A stretch of 42,874 nucleotides of DNA, from the NCBI GenBank assembly GCA_024709105.1, contig JANJXJ010000164.1, positions 1-42,874 on the forward strand, given 5' to 3'. Under the pieces are notes generated by a model. The model was not told the origin of the DNA. It saw nothing but the letters and a program-made list of their open reading frames with translations, and searched no databases. Every line of letters begins with the position of its first letter. The first letter of the stretch is position 1. A program made the position numbers and the translations under genes. Below are positions 33,114-40,384 of this stretch, one piece after another. This stretch comes from Lentimicrobium sp. GTDB taxonomy: Bacteria > Bacteroidota > Bacteroidia > Bacteroidales > Lentimicrobiaceae.

Positions 33114-34502
33114 CTATTTGATTTTACCTTCCCGTCTTTCTTCCCAAAGTTGTTTAAAATTCCTTTCGCTTATCTGAGGAAGTTGTCGCTTGCTGCCCCA
33201 TAGGCGGGAGAAAGCTTTATTTAAAACGAAATTTTTTAAACGGGCACTTCCGGTATCCATCCACTTTCTGTTGAGCATAATGGTTTTCCATATCCACATC
33301 GAAAAAGAATCGAATGCAGAATAGTTTCCGTTTTTAACACTGTCGTTTCGATTATAAAGCAGCAATTGATGCAGGTTGATTTTTACCGGACAAACCTCAG
33401 TACAACTTCCGCAAAGCGAAGAAGCGAAACTCATATGTTTATATTCTCCCAGGTCTTTCATCCAGGGAGTAATAACTGATCCGATAGGTCCGCTGTATGT
33501 GGTTCCGTAAGCATGGCCGCCAATGGTTTTGTAAACCGGACAAGTATTCAGACAGGCACCACATCTTATACAGGTAAGGGCTGAACGTTGATTTTTACGC
33601 GACAACAGTTCTGTGCGTCCGTTATCAATAAGAACTACATACATTTCCCGTGGGCCATCGGTTTCGTCTTCGCGCTGAGGGCCGCTGATTATGCTGTTAT
33701 AAGCTGTTATATTCTGTCCTGTGCCATGTGTGGCAAGCAGGGGCCACAACAATGAAAGATCAGTAATAGATGGAATTACCTTTTCGATTCCGGCAACCAC
33801 GATGTGAACATCGGGAAAAGAAACGCTCATCATTCCGTTACCCTCATTTTCGGTTAAGCAAACCGAACCTGTGTCAGCTACCAGAAAATTGGCTCCTGTA
33901 ATTCCCACTTTGGCGTTAAAGAACTTTTCGCGCAATTTACCTCTTACAAATTGTGTAATCTGCTGTGGGGAGCTGTTTTCGGGCAAACCGAATTTCTGGT
34001 GGAAGAGTTCAGCAACATCTTCCTTCGATTTGTGCATGGCAGGTGTTACAATGTGGTATGGGTGCTCATCAGCCAGTTGAACAATGTATTCCCCAAGGTC
34101 TGTTTCAATGCTGTCAATCTGATTACCGGCAAGATGTTTATTCAGGCCAATTTCTTCGCTGACCATGGTTTTTGACTTAACCACATATTCAGCATCATGT
34201 TTTTTAATGATGGCCGTAATTTCTCTGAGTGCTTCCTCTGCATCCACGGCCCAGATAACTTTACCGCCGTTTTTCTCAAAATTTACTTCAAATTCGGTAA
34301 GAAACTTTTCGAGGTCACCTATTACCTTATTTTTGAGCCATGCAGCCCGTTGTTTGGCAAGTTCAAGATCAGAAAACTGATTTTTTCCACGTTTCACAGC
34401 CTCATCATACTTACCGATGTTGTGTCCGAGTTTATGCCGGTGCACTGTATCAGCAGCTTTGAGGCGTGAATCGTTTTTAAACTTGTTATAAATTTCAGTC
34501 AT
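33114..34502 (-). CDS. lutB: LutB-type iron-sulfur protein of lactate utilisation
   Basis: A 462-residue protein with an N-terminal LUD domain (about 60-300) and two 4Fe-4S motifs: CIRCGACLNTCPVY near 305-318 and CGSCTEVCPV about 50 residues on. It matches LutB/LldF, part of the LutABC complex oxidising L-lactate to pyruvate. Neither lutA nor lutC lies in the window, although they commonly flank lutB. It starts 2 bases after rpiB, so the pair is co-transcribed and may be translationally coupled. Confidence 0.93.
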   Translation of the reverse strand: MTEIYNKFKNDSRLKAADTVHRHKLGHNIGKYDEAVKRGKNQFSDLELAKQRAAWLKNKVIGDLEKFLTEFEVNFEKNGGKVIWAVDAEEALREITAIIKKHDAEYVVKSKTMVSEEIGLNKHLAGNQIDSIETDLGEYIVQLADEHPYHIVTPAMHKSKEDVAELFHQKFGLPENSSPQQITQFVRGKLREKFFNAKVGITGANFLVADTGSVCLTENEGNGMMSVSFPDVHIVVAGIEKVIPSITDLSLLWPLLATHGTGQNITAYNSIISGPQREDETDGPREMYVVLIDNGRTELLSRKNQRSALTCIRCGACLNTCPVYKTIGGHAYGTTYSGPIGSVITPWMKDLGEYKHMSFASSLCGSCTEVCPVKINLHQLLLYNRNDSVKNGNYSAFDSFSMWIWKTIMLNRKWMDTGSARLKNFVLNKAFSRLWGSKRQLPQISERNFKQLWEERREGKIK

Positions 34503-34504
34503 TA

Positions 34505-34957
34505 TCAGTTGATGATGTGGTTGATTTTATTCACCCGGGTTTCGTGTCTGCCTCCTTCAAAATCAGTATTCAGAAATAATTTTACTGCTTTTATGGCTTC
34601 ATCGAAATCAATAAACCTTCCGGGCAATGCAAGTACATTGGCGTTATTGTGCCTGCGGGTAAGTTCGGCCTGTTCACTGTTCCAGCATAAAGCCGACCGC
34701 ACTTCAGGGTATTTGTTAACAACCATATTAACTCCGTTTCCGCTTCCGCAGATAACAATGCCGCGCTCAAATTCGCCGGTATTTACAGCACTTCCAAGCT
34801 TATGTGCAAAGTCAGGATAATCAACACTGGCAGTGGAAAAGGTTCCAAAATCATGAAAGTTGTATCCTTCGGCAGATAAAACTTTCATTAAAAACGATTT
34901 TAATTCAAACCCTGCATGATCACTTGCCAGTGCCACAAATTCATTTTTATTCCACAT
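34505..34957 (-). CDS. rpiB: Ribose-5-phosphate isomerase B
   Basis: A 150-residue RpiB/LacAB-family isomerase converting ribose 5-phosphate and ribulose 5-phosphate. The start has ALASDHAGFELK, and the phosphate and catalytic region reads GIVICGSGNGVNMVVNKYPEVRSA, where the cysteine is the active-site base of the family. The downstream TRRHNNANVLALPGR completes the site. Length is normal. A TAnnTTTG box lies 19 bases upstream. It heads the rpiB-lutB operon, leading leftward away from the candidate origin. Confidence 0.94.
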   Translation of the reverse strand: MWNKNEFVALASDHAGFELKSFLMKVLSAEGYNFHDFGTFSTASVDYPDFAHKLGSAVNTGEFERGIVICGSGNGVNMVVNKYPEVRSALCWNSEQAELTRRHNNANVLALPGRFIDFDEAIKAVKLFLNTDFEGGRHETRVNKINHIIN

Positions 34958-34976
34958 TGTTAATAAAATTTAAGGA

Positions 34977-34984
34977 CAAAATTA
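34977..34984 (-). promoter_or_regulatory. -7 box for rpiB-lutB
   Basis: On the minus strand TAATTTTG, an exact TAnnTTTG match, 19 bases before the rpiB ATG. 20 bases further upstream is CTG in place of TTG. The region 34985-35250 beyond it is AT-rich with short palindromes and no gene. Confidence 0.45.
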
Positions 34985-35251
34985 AGCAATTAATTCCCTG
35001 ATATCAGATAATGCTTAAAATTAGGCCTTTAAACTTGAATACTGGTAATGGTTTATTTTAATGTAAAAAATCATAAATAGCATTTCAAACCGCAATGGCA
35101 TAAAATTATGATTTTCAACACCATAATTCTTGATTTTATTAAGTCAGACAAATAAGACAAAATCTTAGTTCATTAATTTTCAACCAGATAGAAGTAAGAT
35201 ATTAATTGTATACCATCTTTTTTAAGATACTGTTTTACAATTCCTTACGTT

Positions 35252-35635
35252 TTATTAACAACATTTTGTTAATCAACGATAAATATTGTTGGAAAAATTT
35301 GAAAAAATGGCCGGGTAATTGTTAATAGGAATGAATCGGGGCAGTTAATCGTGTTAAAGAGTTAACTTGTTAAAAACAATCAACAACCGATTAACAGGAA
35401 TCCGACTGTTTTGAATACTTTTGGGCCTGTTGATTCAACTTTTTCAACAGCATGTTAATATGTACAAAACAAGTTGAAATTCAGCTATCAAAAGGTTTTC
35501 AGGTTGTTAATAAACCGTTGAAAAACTACTGAAACTGAGAAATCAAAACAAAAAGTTAAACAACTTGTCAACACTATTAACAGGCCCAATAATAATAATG
35601 CTTTTTTATTAAAAAATTTATTATTAAATATTGAA
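35252..35635. other. Candidate replication origin (oriC): box cluster plus AT-rich element
   Basis: Thirteen TGTTRA words occur between 35252 and 35582. Plus strand at 35267, 35320, 35352, 35368, 35428, 35453 and 35505; minus strand at 35252-35260, 35377-35385, 35388-35396, 35441-35449, 35565-35573 and 35574-35582. The fullest forms, TGTTAATAA and TGTTGAAAA, differ at two positions from the E. coli DnaA box TGTGGATAA. GGGCCTGTTGAT at 35423-35434 is repeated inverted at 35576-35587 (one mismatch). Directly after comes a 48-bp stretch (35588-35635) with three G/C bases, ending at the nadA ATG, as expected for an unwinding element. No gene is seen in 34958-35635. Confidence 0.5.
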
Positions 35636-36616
35636 ATGACCCTTTCAGCTGAACTCAAGCCTGCCATCCCGACCGATGCAGAACTGATTGAACGAATTGC
35701 CGGATTAAGAAAGCAAAAGAATGCTGTAATCCTGGCGCATTATTATCAGGTGCCCGAAATACAGGACATCGCCGATTTTGTGGGCGACAGCCTTCAATTG
35801 TCGCAGCAGGCTGCCGAAACCGATGCAGAGATTATTGTATTTGCCGGCGTTCATTTTATGGCCGAAACTGCAAAGATACTAAGTCCGCAAAAAAAAGTTC
35901 TGCTGCCCGATCTTAATGCAGGCTGTTCTTTGGCCGACAGCTGCCCTCCGGTGGATTTTAAGCGCTTCATTGATGCTCACCCGGGGCACAGGGTCATTTC
36001 GTATATAAATTGCTCTGCAGCCATTAAAACCATGTCGGATGTAATTTGTACTTCCAGCAATGCAAAAATTATTGCAGATTCCTTCCCGGCAGATGAAAAA
36101 CTCATTTTTGCTCCCGATAAAAATCTTGGTTCCTATATCAACGGCCAGACTGGCAGAAATATGGTGCTTTGGGACGGAAGTTGCCATGTGCACAATCAGT
36201 TATCGGATGAACGGGTGATTCAGTTAAAAGTTGAAAATCCTGATTACAAGCTTATTGCACATCCCGAGTGCCGGGGTCCGATTCTTGCGCTGGCCGATTT
36301 TATTGGTTCAACTGCTGCCTTGCTTGAGTACACCAAAAAAGACAGTCACAAACATTATATTGTTGCAACCGAAGGTGGAATTATTCACCAGATGCAAAAA
36401 GCTTCTCCCGACAAGGTATTTCTGGTTGTACCTTCCGATGAAACCTGCTCGTGCAACGATTGCCCCTACATGAAACTCAACACGCTGCAAAAACTGTATC
36501 TCTGTCTTAAAAACGAAACACCCGAAATTTTACTTGATGCAGATGTTATCGAAAAGGCACGTAAACCCATCGTAAGGATGCTTGAGATTTCAAAAGCAGC
36601 AAACATTATCAAGTAG
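35636..36616 (+). CDS. nadA: Quinolinate synthase A
   Basis: A 326-residue 4Fe-4S enzyme that condenses iminoaspartate with dihydroxyacetone phosphate to quinolinate in NAD synthesis. Family features: ILAHYYQVPEIQDIADFVGDSL at the start, LPDLNAGCSLADSCP, and CSCNDCPYM near the end. Cys97, Cys183 and Cys271 are spaced like the three cluster ligands of known NadA proteins. nadB and nadC are not adjacent. The start codon follows directly on the AT-rich part of the candidate origin; I see no TAnnTTTG box close by. Confidence 0.96.
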   Translation: MTLSAELKPAIPTDAELIERIAGLRKQKNAVILAHYYQVPEIQDIADFVGDSLQLSQQAAETDAEIIVFAGVHFMAETAKILSPQKKVLLPDLNAGCSLADSCPPVDFKRFIDAHPGHRVISYINCSAAIKTMSDVICTSSNAKIIADSFPADEKLIFAPDKNLGSYINGQTGRNMVLWDGSCHVHNQLSDERVIQLKVENPDYKLIAHPECRGPILALADFIGSTAALLEYTKKDSHKHYIVATEGGIIHQMQKASPDKVFLVVPSDETCSCNDCPYMKLNTLQKLYLCLKNETPEILLDADVIEKARKPIVRMLEISKAANIIK

Positions 36617-36654
36617 CTAAAGTTTCTGTTTAAGGAATTGATTACCTTTACACC

Positions 36655-38175
36655 ATGCAAAAGATTCTCGCCGTTTTACTTGTTTTACTGGCTGCTGCCT
36701 TCAGTTTGCAAGCCCAGGACAATACCATTAATCCCAATGGCAGAAATGTATTTTATCATGCAAATGGTAAAATTTCGAGCGAAGGTACTATGCGTGATGG
36801 TAAACCTGATGGTTACTGGAAAACTTACTATGAAAGCGGAATCATAAAATCAGAGGGAAACCGCAAAAATTTTGAGTTGGACAGTTTGTGGACTTTTTAT
36901 GATGAAACCGGAAAAGCCAATTTGCAAATCAATTACCTGAATGGTAAAAAGGAAGGAATTCGCCGCACCATTCGTGAAAATGAAATTATTGAAGAGAATT
37001 TTTCAAATGATATAAAACAGGGCCTTACCGTTTATTATTTTCCTGATGGAAAAATAATGAGAACCATAAACTTTGAAAATGGATTGGAAAATGGATTTGC
37101 CCGCGAATTTGATAAAGAGGGAACAGTTATTACACTTATTGAATACAGAAGAGGCTTTGTTGTTGATCGTGAAAATATCAACCGCCGCGACAGGAACGGA
37201 TTAAAACAGGGCAAATGGAAGTATTTTTATGCAAATGGCAAAGTTAAAACCGAAGGAACTTTTCGCGATGACAAACGAAACGGCTATTTCAAAGAGTATG
37301 ACGAAAAGGGAATGCTCACTGATGTTTCGAAATACGTAAACGACATCAGGCAGGTTGAGGTTCCTGAACTTGTAAAACTTGATATACGCACCGATTATTA
37401 TCCCGATGGAAATGTGAAAACCCGCGGAAGTTACAAAGGTGATGTTGCCGAAGGAATAAGAAGAGAATATGCTCCTGACGGAAAAGTTGTTGCTGCCTAT
37501 ACTTTCAAAAACGGGAATATAGTTGCCGAAGGTATCATTGATGATGAAGGCATACAGGATGGTCCGTGGAAAGAATTTTATGAGAATGGCAGTCTGCGTT
37601 CCGAAGGCATGTACCGAAACGGCAAAAGAACCGGTAAATGGAAATTTTATCATTCCAACGGCAATCTTGAGCAGGAAGGTAACTATAACAACCAGGGAAA
37701 TACCGATGGATTGTGGAAGTGGTTTTATGAAGACGGGCAGCTGCTCAGAGAAGAGAATTACCTGAATGGAAGTTCAGAAGGCATTTTCACCGAATACGAT
37801 GAAAATGGAAAGGTGATTATACAGGGTGAATATGTCGAAGGTCTTGAAGAAGGATTGTGGACCTATAATCTGGGTGACCACCGCGAAGAAGGAACATACC
37901 GGGGAGGCATGAGAAACGGTGAGTGGAAATACTTTTACGACGATGGAGTAAAGAGTTTTCAGGGCTCATTTATTGATGATAATCCCAACGGCAGACACAT
38001 CTGGTACTGGCCCAACGGAAAGAAAAAGGATGAGGGCGAATATCTGATGGGTATGAAAGTGGGCGACTGGATTCAGTATAACAGCGACGGAACCGTTTTT
38101 ATGGTAATTACCTATCAGAATGGCGTTGAAAAGAAGTACGATGGTGTAAAAATCAAGCCGGAATTTACCGAGTAA
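36655..38175 (+). CDS. Exported YwqK/MORN-type repeat protein
   Basis: A 506-residue protein with a signal peptide (MQKILAVLLVLLAAAFSLQAQ) and about 18-20 tandem repeats of roughly 22-24 residues with the core GxxKxGxWKxYYxNGxxxxEG, as in KQGKWKYFYANGKVKTEG. Databases usually label these toxin-antitoxin YwqK-family antitoxin or MORN repeat variant. No toxin gene is adjacent and the protein is exported, so I do not treat it as an antitoxin; an extracellular or periplasmic beta-hairpin solenoid is more likely. It follows nadA by 38 bases and may share its transcript. Confidence 0.85.
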   Translation: MQKILAVLLVLLAAAFSLQAQDNTINPNGRNVFYHANGKISSEGTMRDGKPDGYWKTYYESGIIKSEGNRKNFELDSLWTFYDETGKANLQINYLNGKKEGIRRTIRENEIIEENFSNDIKQGLTVYYFPDGKIMRTINFENGLENGFAREFDKEGTVITLIEYRRGFVVDRENINRRDRNGLKQGKWKYFYANGKVKTEGTFRDDKRNGYFKEYDEKGMLTDVSKYVNDIRQVEVPELVKLDIRTDYYPDGNVKTRGSYKGDVAEGIRREYAPDGKVVAAYTFKNGNIVAEGIIDDEGIQDGPWKEFYENGSLRSEGMYRNGKRTGKWKFYHSNGNLEQEGNYNNQGNTDGLWKWFYEDGQLLREENYLNGSSEGIFTEYDENGKVIIQGEYVEGLEEGLWTYNLGDHREEGTYRGGMRNGEWKYFYDDGVKSFQGSFIDDNPNGRHIWYWPNGKKKDEGEYLMGMKVGDWIQYNSDGTVFMVITYQNGVEKKYDGVKIKPEFTE

Positions 38176-38256
38176 GATTCAGAAATTTTGCAATTTTCCT
38201 TTCAGTTTCAGATTTTGAGGTTTTCACCCTTAAATACGGGTTGGAATAAGTTCGCT

Positions 38257-40212
38257 TTACTCTGAAATATTTTTGTAAGGTGCATATAACCAAACATACT
38301 GGTTATCGGGGGTTTGATTTATGTAATCAATTGAATTATAGAATATTTTATTTTCATTAACAGTTGTTGAAACAACACATTCCACATCTGTTGAAAATCT
38401 GCCTGAAGAAGCTGTGAGATTATTTACCAGAATATGTACTGGTTTAAGAGGGTGCCTGTAGCTGTTTCTGAATAATGGATACTCCCAGTCTTCTCTGCCA
38501 ATTATCAAACCAATTTTTCTGAATCTTGAATCACTGATAATGTCAGAAGTTTGCATATATTCTTCAAACAGGTATAATTTGTTGGCAAACAGTTTTTTAT
38601 CGCGGTTATCATTAATTGAAATATTGGTAGTAAACCTGGTAGAAACATAAGGTCTTGAACTGTTTAGCAGTACCACAGCATAGCCATACACAATAGATAA
38701 AACGGTAAGTATTTTCAGCATTTTCAGATATTTGTCATTCATTCTGAAAAAGTAGATAATCAGTGGAATGGCCAGTATAAAAACCGGAGTGTGTAAACGG
38801 GTATGCCAGGGTTGCCATTTAAGGTAAAAACTGAATAGCAAAAGTTGAATGATCATAGCAATGGCCAGATATACCATAAGTCCGTTTATCTTTTTTCTGC
38901 GGATAAATGCAATTAATATCCACAACAGTGAGATGATGGTTAATAAAAGATGCAGAGGATTTGGTGCGGTATCCTCATGCGTCGGGAAATCAGGAGCTCC
39001 TTTATAAATTTCACCGGGGAAGTTGGTGCGGGGGTCATGCGGATCAAGCCCGGCAAGCTGGTGTAAAGCGTTCACTCCTTCCCGTGCTGCTCTGTTGAAA
39101 GGGAAAGGCCCTATATGATTACTCACATTTTTTGCCATATTCAAAACCAAATGGGCGGGACTCATTACTTCCATAGCATATCGCGAATGTTCCGATTCAT
39201 CAACACCCAAAATGCCTCCGCTCATTTCATAATTTCTGTAATAATGTCCCGAATTGACTGCAATGGTTATTAAAGCAGCCATAACCGACCAGCCCAGATA
39301 TTTTAAATTCCATGTTTTGTAGGTTTTTATTGCAATCGCAGCTGAAAAAAACAACAAAACCGGCGCTAAATATATATATGAAGTTCCTTTGGTTAAAACA
39401 GCCAGACCTATTGAAAGTCCCAGATAGAAATAGTTTTCGATGGTGTTTTCTTTGAGAGCTCTTATTACGAACAAAACAGCAGCAAGAATAAAAAAAGATA
39501 CCACTATGTCGTTTTGGGTACTGGAAGCCTGAAGAAGCACTTCGGGGATCGTAATGAGCAGCACTGCAGCAATTGATCCGAATCTGTGTTTCAGGCCCAG
39601 CAGTTGCAGCAGAAAAAGAATTACAGTTATGCTGAACAACAGGAAGAAAAACTGCACAGAATTGGATAAATAATCATTGAGATTCAGCAGATTAATATTT
39701 AGAATCACGAATTCGGCAAAAGGAGGCTGATAAACCTGCCTTACAATATGTGTTGGAAAATGAGCAATGGACTCATGACTGATCCAGGCAGTTATTCTGG
39801 CCAGATGGTACGTCATGGAATCCCAGTTATTGGGCGGATTGATGATTCCCTGGATAAATACAAGAGCCAGTAAAACGATAACTGAAATTATTCCAATGGT
39901 TGTACTGCCGGTCAGTTGCCTTCTGTAGCCTGAGAGCTTATTTGTGAAATAATTTGTATAATCAGATAAGGTTTTACGTTTTATTATCAGGAAAAGAACC
40001 AGAGTTACAGGAAATACAATCCAAAAAGACAGAAAGGTAAGATGATTGATTTCGTTGAAAAGACTGGCAGTTTCAGTAACAAGAGTAATAATCAGAGAAA
40101 AAATAAGAATGCTTTTAATCAGGTTGTCCTTTATTCCGGTATTTTGCCTCAGTGAAACTGCACGGGCAAAAAAAATCAGAATCAGCGAAAGCAGGATCAG
40201 CAGCGAAAGCAT
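38257..40212 (-). CDS. GT39-type membrane glycosyltransferase (ArnT/PMT-like)
   Basis: A 651-residue protein with about 12 membrane segments. The first large extracytoplasmic loop begins GIINPPNNWDSMTYHLARI, with an aspartate at the place of the catalytic acid of GT-C glycosyltransferases, followed by HFPTH and QPPFAEF, typical of the family. A short periplasmic C-terminal domain of about 110 residues follows the last membrane helix. Such enzymes move sugars from polyprenyl phosphate donors to lipids or proteins; the acceptor here is unknown. It is convergent with the repeat gene on the left (81-base gap, only a weak hairpin). Confidence 0.85.
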   Translation of the reverse strand: MLSLLILLSLILIFFARAVSLRQNTGIKDNLIKSILIFSLIITLVTETASLFNEINHLTFLSFWIVFPVTLVLFLIIKRKTLSDYTNYFTNKLSGYRRQLTGSTTIGIISVIVLLALVFIQGIINPPNNWDSMTYHLARITAWISHESIAHFPTHIVRQVYQPPFAEFVILNINLLNLNDYLSNSVQFFFLLFSITVILFLLQLLGLKHRFGSIAAVLLITIPEVLLQASSTQNDIVVSFFILAAVLFVIRALKENTIENYFYLGLSIGLAVLTKGTSYIYLAPVLLFFSAAIAIKTYKTWNLKYLGWSVMAALITIAVNSGHYYRNYEMSGGILGVDESEHSRYAMEVMSPAHLVLNMAKNVSNHIGPFPFNRAAREGVNALHQLAGLDPHDPRTNFPGEIYKGAPDFPTHEDTAPNPLHLLLTIISLLWILIAFIRRKKINGLMVYLAIAMIIQLLLFSFYLKWQPWHTRLHTPVFILAIPLIIYFFRMNDKYLKMLKILTVLSIVYGYAVVLLNSSRPYVSTRFTTNISINDNRDKKLFANKLYLFEEYMQTSDIISDSRFRKIGLIIGREDWEYPLFRNSYRHPLKPVHILVNNLTASSGRFSTDVECVVSTTVNENKIFYNSIDYINQTPDNQYVWLYAPYKNISE

Positions 40213-40310
40213 TAATTATCAATATTGAACCATCAATAACCGGCTGATAGTTATAATTTGGAATTGCAAAATAAACACATTGATAAACAGTAAGTTCAGG
40301 TTTAACATAA

Positions 40311-40344
40311 AAATAACGCCGGCAGATGATGATATCTGCCGGCG
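40311..40344 (-). terminator. Rho-independent terminator after the PKD protein gene
   Basis: A perfect 11-bp stem, CGCCGGCAGAT (40317-40327) with ATCTGCCGGCG (40334-40344) and a 6-nt loop. On the minus strand it is followed by TTATTTTTA. It starts 40 bases after the stop of the PKD gene. Confidence 0.85.
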
Positions 40345-40384
40345 CTTGATCAGGGAATGGGCTTTCCTCTGAAGGGAGAAAAGT

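Noticed and set aside
36655-38175. Toxin-antitoxin system suggested by YwqK similarity
   Set aside because: The protein has a signal peptide and no neighbouring gene resembles a toxin.
38176-38256. Terminator between the repeat gene and the glycosyltransferase gene
   Set aside because: Only a 4-bp ACCC/GGGT stem with no T-run is present.
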